38,133 nt of DNA from an uncultured Prevotellaceae bacterium. Its GTDB lineage: Bacteria > Bacteroidota > Bacteroidia > Bacteroidales > Bacteroidaceae. How positions within the stretch are numbered: position 1 is the first letter of the stretch; each line of letters starts with the position of its first letter. Shown here in pieces: positions 7,208-13,868 of this stretch. Under the pieces are notes generated by a model, which saw only the letters and a program-made list of their open reading frames with translations, did no database searches and was not told the origin of the DNA. Location: the NCBI GenBank assembly GCA_949299545.1, contig CASGAM010000030.1, forward strand, positions 1 to 38,133, read 5' to 3'. The position numbers and the translations under genes are program-made.

Positions 7208-8653
7208 ATGTATACGCAAAAGGAATATTGCCATATCATAATTTATATGTTGCTTGCCGCAGCCGGAGGGGCAGCCGCCTGTTTTTGCTGGCAGAATGAT
7301 ATGATATTTTCATTTATCAGTTGTCTGCTTATCATAACCGGTGCGGCTGCGGTCGTAGCAAACCAATATAAAAAGATGGCAATCAAGGTAAATTATCCTA
7401 TTGATGTCTTGAACGCGCTGTTGACGACCAATGAAACTTACAGTTCTCCGGACAGCAACATGACTGATGGCATGACACCGGAACAGCGCATGAATGTGGT
7501 ATTGTCAGCTGTCCACCGGCACATCGCTACACTGGAATCGCAACGGCTGTACTACGAAACACTGCTCAGCACGGTAGATACACCGCTGCTCGTGTTTGAA
7601 AACGACGGGACCATCAAATGGATGAACCGTTGTGCCATAGAGACACTCGCCGGGCATGCGCTTCACCATCTCAATGAATTGTCCGTACTTGATCCTGCCT
7701 TCCCTCAGTTCCTGCTCATGCTGCGTCCCGGACAAATTCGTTCAATCAACGTCAATAGGAAGTCCGGAGTACAAGAATTGGCGGCCAGCGTAACATTTTA
7801 TACCGACGGGAGCGGTCTGACCCGCCGGCTCGTTTGTCTGCGCAATGTTCACCAACTGCTCGAAGCCAAAGAAGAAGAATCATGGCAAAAGTTGGTACGT
7901 GTCCTGACTCATGAAATCATGAATTCTATTACTCCCGTCATCTCCCTGAGCGATACCTTGTGCGAGCGGGCGCAAATGCCTTGCAGCCAAATTGCCGGTA
8001 TGGAAGCGTACGTTGCCGACAGGCAGTCTTCCAATGGCAGCGACAATGTTAGTGAAGAAGATTGTAACCATGATACTTTAAAAGCTGCCGGGCAAATGTC
8101 TTTGGCAGATTATGACCCCTTGCTTTTTCAAGGTCTTCAGACGATTCACAGGCGAAGTGAAAGCTTGCTGCATTTCGTTCAAAACTATCGCCGACTCATG
8201 CGGCTGCCGGCTCCGGAACTGCGCCCCATGCCGCTTTTACCGTTATTGCAAGATTTGCAGAAACTTTATCCACAATGTAATATTATCGTTGAACCCTGGA
8301 TGTCGAGTATCATCCTTCCGGCCGACCGCGGTCAGATAGAACAGGTTCTGACCAATCTCTTGCAAAATGCCATCGAGGCATGCGGAAACGTTGATAACCC
8401 GCAAATATCATTGTCAAGTAAAACAGATGAAAACGGGTTTATTGAACTCTGCGTATCAGATAACGGACCGGGAATCCTGCCTCAGGCAATGGATAAAATA
8501 TTTGTGCCTTTCTATACAACAAAAACCGGCGGTTCCGGTATCGGGCTCAGCCTATGCAGACAAATCGTAAGCCGGCATGGCGGAAACATCAGTGTCAGAA
8601 ATCTTCCGGAAGGCGGATGCGCTGCCAGCGTCTTGTTGCCGTTAAATGCTTGA
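7208..8653 (+). CDS. Sensor histidine kinase, partner of the sigma-54 regulator (481 aa)
   Basis: Membrane-bound sensor kinase. Two hydrophobic helices near residues 9-27 and 34-52 with only a short loop between them suggest no large periplasmic sensor; sensing may be in the membrane or in the PAS-like region (about 115-215, TVDTPLLVFENDGTIKWMN). The phosphorylated histidine is H235 in VLTHEIMNSITPV. A poorly conserved, polar insert (about 265-300) separates the two helices of the dimerisation domain. The ATPase domain shows the N box (LTNLLQNAIEA), DNGPGI, and GGSGIGLSLCRQIVSRHGG. It lies 27 bp after the response regulator gene and is almost certainly co-transcribed with it. NtrB-like kinases of this form are usual partners of sigma-54 regulators. 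Confidence 0.94.
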   Translation: MYTQKEYCHIIIYMLLAAAGGAAACFCWQNDMIFSFISCLLIITGAAAVVANQYKKMAIKVNYPIDVLNALLTTNETYSSPDSNMTDGMTPEQRMNVVLSAVHRHIATLESQRLYYETLLSTVDTPLLVFENDGTIKWMNRCAIETLAGHALHHLNELSVLDPAFPQFLLMLRPGQIRSINVNRKSGVQELAASVTFYTDGSGLTRRLVCLRNVHQLLEAKEEESWQKLVRVLTHEIMNSITPVISLSDTLCERAQMPCSQIAGMEAYVADRQSSNGSDNVSEEDCNHDTLKAAGQMSLADYDPLLFQGLQTIHRRSESLLHFVQNYRRLMRLPAPELRPMPLLPLLQDLQKLYPQCNIIVEPWMSSIILPADRGQIEQVLTNLLQNAIEACGNVDNPQISLSSKTDENGFIELCVSDNGPGILPQAMDKIFVPFYTTKTGGSGIGLSLCRQIVSRHGGNISVRNLPEGGCAASVLLPLNA

Positions 8654-8755
8654 GTAATCACGGCATTTCCGATGAGTCTTTGCATTGGGGAACATTTATG
8701 GGACATGGCTGTCCGAAGCTCTCCTTATCCATACAGTCACTTTATCGTAAAAAGG

Positions 8756-9045
8756 CTTCACTCCTTCACCCTGCATATAAACAGCTGTGAATCTATGTGT
8801 TGCAGGTGAAGGACTTTGTCGCTGAACGTTTCACGGTTTCCTTCACCCGGGGCGGATGTGAGGCGTTTTTAAAGCGACCTGTCGCTTCTACAACACGACC
8901 TGTCGCCTCGTAGAAGCGACAGGTCGCAATTTTTGTTGCAACCGCTTGCATTTTCAGCAAAGAACGGTGATGGGAAAAATGGTATTGGTATTCATCTGTA
9001 ATGCATAGATTCACAGTTGTTTATATGCAGGATGAAGGAGTGAAG
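8756..9045. repeat. MITE-like element: 42-bp terminal inverted repeats around nested palindromes
   Basis: The left arm (8756-8797) and right arm (9004-9045) are inverted copies that agree at 40 of 42 positions; both differences are transitions. Inside lie a perfect 18-bp dyad (8874-8891 with 8910-8927) and a 9-bp dyad GGTGAAGGA/TCCTTCACC (8805-8813 with 8839-8847). Outside the arms, near-direct repeats TTATCGTAAAAA (8742-8753) and TTATCGTTAAAA (9049-9060) match at 11 of 12 positions and could be a target-site duplication. No transposase is encoded, so it would have to be moved in trans, if mobile at all. Confidence 0.65.
8874..8927. repeat. Palindromic repeat, copy 1 (core GCGACCTGTCGC)
   Basis: Perfect inverted repeat of 18 bp (8874-8891 and 8910-8927) with an 18-base loop that holds another core copy, CGACCTGTCGC at 8896-8906. 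The core is itself a palindrome (GCGAC-CT-GTCGC). The flank beyond the right arm (a T-rich stretch, then ACCGCTTGCA) is also shared with the copy at 22574-22663. It sits in the middle of the larger element at 8756-9045. Confidence 0.8.
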
Positions 9046-9139
9046 GCATTATCGTTAAAACGATGTGTAGTATAATGTATAGGCTGTTGGGGACATTTCA
9101 GACTTCCTTTGACTGTCTGAACCCGGCATTACCGGGCAA

Positions 9140-9910
9140 CTATAATTTTGTTTCTCCTTCAATATAATTTTCAAGGAACAAATGTTCACCATCGAAAACT
9201 GCATACGTGAACTGGGAAATCCAGTCGCCAAGAATCAGCATGCGGCTGCTCCTTGAAAGCATCAGGTCAAGTTCAATGTGGCGATGTCCGAAAATAAAAT
9301 AATTTATTTCCGGATGTGTCTTTAAATAATCCTTTGCAAAACGTACAAGAAACTCTTTATCTTCGCCTAAATAAGGAGGGTCGCCACCTCTTTTTTCATG
9401 TTTGATTCTGCTGCTTGCTGCCCAATTCAACCCGAAATCAACGCCCCATCGAGGATGAAGGCTGGCAAAAAGCGTTTGGCATGTCTTGTTCTTGAAGAAA
9501 GCGCGCAAGAATCTGAAATGTTTGTCCGGATCGCCCAAACCATCACCATGAGCCAATAAAAATATCTTATCGCCTAATTCTACGGTAATAGGGTCGCGGT
9601 GCAAGATTACGCCACATTCTTTTACCAAATAGTCATAACACCATATATCGTGGTTGCCGGTGAAGAAGTGGACTTCTATGCCGCTGTCTGTCAATTCGCT
9701 GATTTTGCCAAGAAAACGGGTATAGCCACGGGGTACGACAGTTTTGTATTCAAACCAGAAATCAAAGATGTCGCCCAACAAATAAATGGCCGATGCACTC
9801 TTTTTGATATTGTCGAGGAAGTTTACCAGACGGCGTTCACGTGTGCGGTCGTGCGGAATTGAGCGGCATCCCAGATGTGCGTCCGACAGGAAATAGATAT
9901 TCTTCATCAT
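9140..9910 (-). CDS. lpxH: UDP-2,3-diacylglucosamine diphosphatase (LpxH-type, 256 aa)
   Basis: Calcineurin-like metallophosphoesterase that removes UMP from UDP-2,3-diacylglucosamine in lipid A synthesis, at the inner face of the cytoplasmic membrane. All metal-binding blocks are present in order: SDAHLG near residue 8, LLGDIFDFWFE near 45, FTGNHD near 82, LAHGDGLGDPD near 117 and IFGHRHIE near 208. The DFWFEY and HGD-GLGDPD context is typical of LpxH rather than of general phosphatases. Its ATG overlaps the stop of the DUF59 gene (ATGATGA), so the two are translationally coupled at the end of the glycosyltransferase-radC operon. Alternative starts are the two adjacent ATGs at 9910 and 9907. 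Confidence 0.88.
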   Translation of the reverse strand: MMKNIYFLSDAHLGCRSIPHDRTRERRLVNFLDNIKKSASAIYLLGDIFDFWFEYKTVVPRGYTRFLGKISELTDSGIEVHFFTGNHDIWCYDYLVKECGVILHRDPITVELGDKIFLLAHGDGLGDPDKHFRFLRAFFKNKTCQTLFASLHPRWGVDFGLNWAASSRIKHEKRGGDPPYLGEDKEFLVRFAKDYLKTHPEINYFIFGHRHIELDLMLSRSSRMLILGDWISQFTYAVFDGEHLFLENYIEGETKL

Positions 9911-10233
9911 AAAAATCCTAACTCCATTTTAGCTTCTTCAGTCATCATGTCTTTGTCCCACTCTGGTTCAAAGACGAGGTTGACTTCTACGGCTTTGATT
10001 TGTTCGATACTCTCCAGTTTCTCGCGTACGTCTTCCACGATGAAGTCTGCGGCAGGGCAGTTGGGGGCTGTGAGCGTCATGTCGATGTTCAGTGTGTAAT
10101 CATCGTTCAGTTCTATTTTATAAATCAGCCCCAAATCATAAATGTTCACAGGGATCTCGGGGTCGTACACAGTTTTAAGAATCTCGATGACTCTTTCTTC
10201 AAGTTTCAGTTTTTCCGGTTTGTCGTTGTCCAT
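9907..10233 (-). CDS. DUF59/MIP18-family iron-sulfur assembly factor (SufT-like, 108 aa)
   Basis: Small single-domain protein of the DUF59 (MIP18/SufT) family, which helps mature iron-sulfur proteins. Diagnostic parts are visible: an N-terminal helix (LEERVIEILKTVYDPEIPVNIYDLG), the strand LIYKIEL, and the loop MTLTAPNCPAADF with the conserved cysteine. The family's usual length is about 100-110 residues, so it is complete. It lies 22 bp downstream of radC and overlaps lpxH by a few bases. In many Bacteroidetes such a gene is found next to suf genes; here it is in a mixed housekeeping operon, so its client proteins cannot be inferred. Confidence 0.88.
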   Translation of the reverse strand: MDNDKPEKLKLEERVIEILKTVYDPEIPVNIYDLGLIYKIELNDDYTLNIDMTLTAPNCPAADFIVEDVREKLESIEQIKAVEVNLVFEPEWDKDMMTEEAKMELGFL

Positions 10234-10255
10234 ATAGTTGTCTGTTTGTTATTCT

Positions 10256-10996
10256 TTATAGTAATCCTTCGTCGCTGTAGCTGTAATAGCGTTCATCTGT
10301 CACGATGATGTGGTCCAGCAGGCGTATGTCCATCATCTTGCATGCTTTGTGCAAACGTTCTGTCAGGCGGTTGTCGCTTGTGCTGGGATGTATGTTTCCT
10401 GACGGATGGTTGTGGGCCAGCGCAATGACGGGCGACTGCCTGATCAGGGCCTCGCGAAGGACGAGCCTGATGTCGACGGATGTTTCGGTCAACCCTCCTT
10501 TGCCTATTAATATGCAGTCGTTTATTTTACAGGCCTGATTCATCAGCAAGGCATAACATTCTTCATGTGGAAGATCTTGCATGCGCGGACGGAAATAATG
10601 GTAAAGGTCTTCGCTCGAATGGATGGAGTCTTTTGCCGTTGCTTCTTCTTTCAGCCTTCTTCTGCCAAGTTCGCAGGCGGCAATGATGCTGATGGCTTTT
10701 GCTTCGCCCAGCCCCTTGTATCGGCGCACGGTTTTCGACTTTCCGTTGGAATCTTTCACTGTAATATTGCCGCAAAGTTCTTTTATCGACATGCGGCCAA
10801 GTGTTTTCAGGCTGTTGTTACAGTCTGTCAATACGCGTCGCATGAGCTCCACGGCAGTTTCTTCTGTATTGCCCGAACCGATGAGGATGGCCAGCAGTTC
10901 TGCATTCGAGAGCGATTCCGTGCCTTTCTGCATCATTTTCTCCCTCGGCCGGTCTTCTATTGCCCACTGGTTGATATTCAGTTTTTCTTTTTCCAT
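10256..10996 (-). CDS. radC: RadC family JAB-domain protein (246 aa)
   Basis: RadC-family protein: an N-terminal helix-hairpin-helix part (SLSNAELLAILIGSGN and GLGEAKAISIIAACELGRR) and a C-terminal JAB/MPN metalloprotease-like domain with the zinc motif HNHPSGNIHPSTSD (H-x-H, then S and D). Despite the DNA-repair name, the biochemical role of RadC is unsettled. I place the start at the ATG at 10996 (MEKEKLNINQWAIEDRPREK) because RadC homology begins there and the upstream 27 in-frame codons would run into the glycosyltransferase gene, which ends at 11007. It is the second gene of the minus-strand operon, 10 bp after the glycosyltransferase and 22 bp before the DUF59 gene. Confidence 0.92.
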   Translation of the reverse strand: MEKEKLNINQWAIEDRPREKMMQKGTESLSNAELLAILIGSGNTEETAVELMRRVLTDCNNSLKTLGRMSIKELCGNITVKDSNGKSKTVRRYKGLGEAKAISIIAACELGRRRLKEEATAKDSIHSSEDLYHYFRPRMQDLPHEECYALLMNQACKINDCILIGKGGLTETSVDIRLVLREALIRQSPVIALAHNHPSGNIHPSTSDNRLTERLHKACKMMDIRLLDHIIVTDERYYSYSDEGLL

Positions 10997-11006
10997 CGGT
11001 AGCAGC

Positions 11007-12098
11007 TTATTTATAGAAATTCTTCTCAAAGGCTGCAAACTCATCCTGTCCGCGTACGCACCGTTTCCACCATGCACGGATAAATCCGGTTCCGTAACCG
11101 ATAAGCTGCACGAAAGATGCGGCCACGGCTTTCATACCTATGTTGACACTCCGATAGCAATATGAAGCGTCAGTAAATATCAGCAAGCAGAACAACAGCA
11201 GGGGAAGTAGCGGCAGCCATGCCAACGCATGGAAACATTCCGCGTAAGGCAGTATTTCGGGCAGTTCCACTGCGTATATATATCGGTGAGTCATCTGGAA
11301 TATCCAGATGGAACCTATCCAGCCGGCTAACGCCGCCAGCAAAAGCAAAATGGTTCCGACCGTAAAAACCATTGGCAGCAGATGCACTAATTTAAGTGAT
11401 TCCGGATATTTCTTGTAAAGGTTGATGCGGGCGATACCCGAATTATGAACCTGTCGGAAGAACTTTTTCAGGTCTGTTCTCCGTTTGTGCCATACCCATG
11501 CTTTCGGGAATAGCCGGCAGCTATACCCCCCCTTGAAGATACGGATGCTGAAGTCGATGTCTTCGCCGAAACGCATTTTTGAGAAACCGCCCAGTGCCAT
11601 GTAAATGTCCTTGCGTATGCCCATATTAAATGATCGCGGGTAGAATTTATCCATCTTTTTCTTGCCGCCCCGTATACCGCCGGTAGTGAAAAACGAGGTC
11701 ATGGAATAACTGATGGCCTTTTGCATGGGGGTAAATGAATCATGCGCGCGGTCGGGGCCCCCAAACGCATCTGCCGGAAATGCTTGCAGTTCGTTTTCAA
11801 CTTCCTGTAGGTAGTCCGGAGGCAGGACGCAATCGGAATCCAATACAATGAGGTAGTCACCATTACTTCTTTCTGCTCCGTAATTGCGTGTTTGTCCGGG
11901 ACCGGAATTGGGCTTGCTGAAATATTTTACGTTTAATTTGTTCAGGTACTTTTCGACTACGTCCCGGCACGGAACTTTGGAACCATCTTCCACTACGATG
12001 ACTTCAAAGTCTTTAAAGGTTTGTTTGATAAGACTTTGAAGCAGTTCATCCACTTCGTCCGGACGGTTGAAAACGGGAATAATCAATGAGTATCTCAT
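11007..12098 (-). CDS. Family 2 glycosyltransferase with C-terminal membrane helices (363 aa)
   Basis: GT-A fold glycosyltransferase that should use a nucleotide-sugar on the cytoplasmic side of the inner membrane. The start YSLIIPVFNRPDEVDELLQSL, the acceptor/metal motif LDSDCVLP (DxD-type), the GPGQTRNYG nucleotide region and the later GEDIDFSIRIFKGGY (ED motif) are all in place. Two C-terminal hydrophobic stretches (about residues 240-270 and 290-315) anchor it, and a basic tail ends it. I use the ATG at 12098; 11 further in-frame codons upstream lack homology. A -7 box (TACCTTTG, 12136-12129) lies about 30 bp ahead. It heads the operon with radC, the DUF59 gene and lpxH. The substrate is unknown; an envelope glycan or glycolipid is plausible next to lpxH. 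Confidence 0.88.
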   Translation of the reverse strand: MRYSLIIPVFNRPDEVDELLQSLIKQTFKDFEVIVVEDGSKVPCRDVVEKYLNKLNVKYFSKPNSGPGQTRNYGAERSNGDYLIVLDSDCVLPPDYLQEVENELQAFPADAFGGPDRAHDSFTPMQKAISYSMTSFFTTGGIRGGKKKMDKFYPRSFNMGIRKDIYMALGGFSKMRFGEDIDFSIRIFKGGYSCRLFPKAWVWHKRRTDLKKFFRQVHNSGIARINLYKKYPESLKLVHLLPMVFTVGTILLLLAALAGWIGSIWIFQMTHRYIYAVELPEILPYAECFHALAWLPLLPLLLFCLLIFTDASYCYRSVNIGMKAVAASFVQLIGYGTGFIRAWWKRCVRGQDEFAAFEKNFYK

Positions 12099-12128
12099 GG
12101 GCGTTTTGTTTGCGGCTGTTAATGCAAA

Positions 12129-12136
12129 CAAAGGTA
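12129..12136 (-). promoter_or_regulatory. -7 promoter box of the glycosyltransferase-radC-lpxH operon
   Basis: TACCTTTG on the minus strand fits the Bacteroides -7 TAnnTTTG consensus, with transcription expected near 12122 and a leader of about 24 nt. No clear -33 TTTG is present; that position falls in the efp terminator hairpin. Confidence 0.55.
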
Positions 12137-12144
12137 ATAAAAAA

Positions 12145-12181
12145 AATGAATAATAGGATGTTGCCCATCTTATTATTCATT
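12145..12181 (-). terminator. Rho-independent terminator of efp
   Basis: A 16-bp stem with one G-T pair, AATGAATAATAGGATG (12145-12160) against CATCTTATTATTCATT (12166-12181), and a 5-base loop. On the minus strand it is followed by a run of T (12146-12139). It lies 24 bp past the efp stop. Confidence 0.85.
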
Positions 12182-12205
12182 TTATATGTCTTTGCCGGTT
12201 TGAAC

Positions 12206-12769
12206 TTACTTAACGCGGCCTACATAAGAACCGTCGCGTGTGTCAACTTCAATGATTTCACCTTCGTTGATGAACAATGGGACACGTACAGTTGCACCGG
12301 TTTCTACAGTAGCCGGTTTCAGCGTATTGGTAGCAGTGTCACCTTTCAATCCCGGTTCTGTGTATGTGATCTGCAATTTTACTTTTGTAGGTACTTCTGC
12401 AAAAAGAACTGTTTCGGTGGAAGCGTCGGTAACAACTTCTACTGTTTCGCCTTCTTTCATGAAGTCTACGCCGGTAATGAGGTCATGAGCGATAGGAATC
12501 TGGTCATAAGTTTCCTGGTTCATGAAAATATAGTCCTCTCCTTCTTTGTAAAGGAACTGGTAAGGGCGGCGTTCTACACGTACGTCCTCAAGTTTTTCAC
12601 CGATATTGAAACGACGTTCCAGGACATACCCGTTAACAACATCTTTCAGTTTTGTACGCATGAACGTATTGCCTTTACCCGGTTTTACATGCAAGAATTC
12701 GATACAGAAATACAATTTTCCATCCATGCGGATACAGGTTCCGTTCTTAATGTCTTGAGCGTTAATCAT
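12206..12769 (-). CDS. efp: Translation elongation factor P (187 aa)
   Basis: EF-P binds the ribosome between the P and E sites and relieves stalling at polyproline stretches. The protein has the three beta-barrel domains of the family: a KOW-like domain I with the tip loop [10 protein letters not shown] (K32 is at the position modified in many bacteria), an OB domain ([21 protein letters not shown]), and a C-terminal OB domain ending in the family signature ([21 protein letters not shown]). The length of 187 is normal. It is a single-gene unit with its own promoter (-7 box 12826-12819) and a strong terminator at 12145-12181, divergent from rpmH. Confidence 0.97.
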   Translation of the reverse strand: MINAQDIKNGTCIRMDGKLYFCIEFLHVKPGKGNTFMRTKLKDVVNGYVLERRFNIGEKLEDVRVERRPYQFLYKEGEDYIFMNQETYDQIPIAHDLITGVDFMKEGETVEVVTDASTETVLFAEVPTKVKLQITYTEPGLKGDTATNTLKPATVETGATVRVPLFINEGEIIEVDTRDGSYVGRVK

Positions 12770-12818
12770 AAATTATAATATTATTGTGTATTAAGAATTG
12801 TTTTAGTTGTTTAGATTG

Positions 12819-12852
12819 CAAAGGTAATGGTTTTTTTGAAAAAAAACACAAA
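12819..12852 (-). promoter_or_regulatory. efp promoter
   Basis: On the minus strand TTTG (12852-12849) and TACCTTTG (12826-12819), spacer 22 bp, match the Bacteroides -33/-7 pattern. Expected start near 12812, about 43 nt before the ATG. Confidence 0.6.
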
Positions 12853-12862
12853 AGTTTTGTGT
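12846..12862. repeat. Perfect palindrome between efp and rpmH
   Basis: ACACAAAA (12846-12853), one base, TTTTGTGT (12855-12862). It covers the -33 element of efp and lies 17 bp upstream of the rpmH -33 element, so it could be an operator, but A/T-rich dyads also arise by chance. Confidence 0.45.
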
Positions 12863-12878
12863 AAAAATGAGTTATCTC

Positions 12879-12909
12879 TTGTTTTATAAAAAGAAAATGC
12901 CTATTTTTG
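12879..12909 (+). promoter_or_regulatory. rpmH promoter
   Basis: CTTG ending at 12881, 20 bp, then TATTTTTG at 12902-12909, a good Bacteroides -33/-7 match; expected start near 12916, about 37 nt before the ATG at 12953. Confidence 0.7.
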
Positions 12910-12952
12910 CACCCCGTTAGCATAGGAAAACAACAATAAAAGCAATATAACA

Positions 12953-13108
12953 ATGAAAAGAACATTTCAACCGCACAACAGAAAGAGAAAGAATAAACAT
13001 GGTTTCCGTCAGAGAATGACTACAGCCAATGGTCGTAGGGTTTTGGCTTCACGTCGTGCAAAAGGTCGCAAGAAACTGACAGTTTCAGACGAGAGACATG
13101 GCAAATAA
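12953..13108 (+). CDS. rpmH: 50S ribosomal protein L34 (51 aa)
   Basis: A very basic 51-residue protein starting [20 protein letters not shown], with [22 protein letters not shown]: this is the universal L34 signature (KRTFQPS-x-R-KR-x-x-HGFR and GR-x-VL-x-RR-x-KGRKKL). Like other Bacteroidetes L34 proteins it has a short extra acidic tail (SDERHGK). It is read from its own promoter at 12879-12909 and followed by a terminator at 13139-13171. Unlike in many bacteria, rnpA and dnaA are not adjacent; efp is divergent and a PASTA protein gene follows. Confidence 0.98.
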   Translation: MKRTFQPHNRKRKNKHGFRQRMTTANGRRVLASRRAKGRKKLTVSDERHGK

Positions 13109-13138
13109 TTGCAAATAATACTCTTTCAAGGAAAAAAC

Positions 13139-13175
13139 AAAAAGAAGTAAGGAAAAACCTTACTTCTTTTTGTTT
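13139..13175 (+). terminator. Rho-independent terminator of rpmH
   Basis: A 14-bp perfect stem, AAAAAGAAGTAAGG (13139-13152), loop AAAAA, CCTTACTTCTTTTT (13158-13171), followed by more T. It lies 30 bp past the rpmH stop. Confidence 0.88.
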
Positions 13176-13182
13176 TTATCCG

Positions 13183-13190
13183 TATCTTTG
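13183..13190 (+). promoter_or_regulatory. -7 box for the PASTA-rluD-ddl gene cluster
   Basis: TATCTTTG matches TAnnTTTG; expected start near 13197, 21 nt before the ATG at 13218. There is no good -33 TTTG at the right distance because that region is the rpmH terminator. Confidence 0.5.
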
Positions 13191-13217
13191 GACACAAAAA
13201 TAAAGCCTAAGAATATC

Positions 13218-13868
13218 ATGACTTTAAAAGAGTTCTTCAAGAAACTTACCAGTAAAATTATTTGGGTTAACCTTTTGGCGATGGCTGTATTCATTATGCT
13301 TGTGGCTTTCGGCGTTTGGAAAGGTTTGGAAATCTATACACATCACGGCGAAGAAATAGAGGTGCCGGATGTCAAAGGTGTGCAGTTGGGTTTTGCCGAA
13401 CGTATGTTGTCCAGTCGTGGTCTGAAAGCTGTCGTTGTCGATTCCAGTTACAATAAGGCATTGGTTGGGAACAGTATTTTGGAACAAACACCTCAGCCGG
13501 GCAAAACCGTAAAACAAGGGCGTGAGATTTATCTTGTTATCAATACTGTCAAGACGCCGACGATTGCCATACCGGATCTTGCGGACAACAGCTCCCTCAG
13601 AGAGGCGGAAGCGCGTCTCAAGGCGCTGGGCTTCAAACTGGCGCCTTGTGAATATGTTGACGGAGAACGTGACTGGGTATATGGCGTGAAATGTCAGGGA
13701 AAGAATGTTTTTGGAGGCGATCGTATCCCTATAGATGCCTTGATAACGTTGCAAGTTGGCAGCGGAGACTTTACGGATAATCCGGAAGAGCAGTCTGACA
13801 GTATTGATGTACCGGTTTCCGGAGAAGAAGCCGTAATGGAAGAAACAGTAGAGGGACTCGCATGGTAA
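13218..13868 (+). CDS. PASTA-domain membrane protein (216 aa)
   Basis: A short cytoplasmic start (MTLKEFFKKLTSK), one membrane helix (about residues 17-38) and two PASTA domains outside: one from about 46 to 112 (EVPDVKGVQLGFAERMLSSRGL ... QTPQPGKTVKQGREIYLVI) and one from about 117 to 187 (IPDLADNSSLREAEARLKALGF). An acidic tail follows. PASTA domains bind peptidoglycan-like ligands in kinases and penicillin-binding proteins; here there is no kinase or transpeptidase domain, so it is probably a structural or regulatory envelope protein. The start at 13218 puts the first codon just before the conserved part; 16 upstream in-frame codons overlap the promoter. Its stop overlaps the ATG of the pseudouridine synthase gene, suggesting translational coupling. 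Confidence 0.88.
   Translation: MTLKEFFKKLTSKIIWVNLLAMAVFIMLVAFGVWKGLEIYTHHGEEIEVPDVKGVQLGFAERMLSSRGLKAVVVDSSYNKALVGNSILEQTPQPGKTVKQGREIYLVINTVKTPTIAIPDLADNSSLREAEARLKALGFKLAPCEYVDGERDWVYGVKCQGKNVFGGDRIPIDALITLQVGSGDFTDNPEEQSDSIDVPVSGEEAVMEETVEGLAW

Larger units (their letters stand above)
8654..9139. other. 486-bp non-coding region with nested palindromes
   Basis: No convincing gene on either strand. The middle is occupied by the palindromic element at 8756-9045. Smaller dyads lie outside it: GGACA/TGTCC at 8701-8714, TTCAGAC/GTCTGAA at 9097-9121 and CCCGG/CCGGG at 9122-9136. The last two follow lpxH and could help end its transcript, but there is no T-run. Confidence 0.6.

Noticed and set aside
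8874-8927. CRISPR-like array because of several similar short repeats
   Set aside because: The units are palindromic and inverted, with no regular spacers, and no cas genes are in the window.
8554-9014. Short open frames across the kinase-lpxH spacer, some with repeated EATGR residues
   Set aside because: The repeated residues are a translation of the palindromic DNA repeat, not of a protein family; starts and ends do not agree with the repeat copies.
9097-9136. Terminator of the lpxH operon formed by TTCAGAC/GTCTGAA and CCCGG/CCGGG dyads
   Set aside because: Stems of 5-7 bp without a following T-run on the minus strand; noted in the spacer entry but not called as a terminator.
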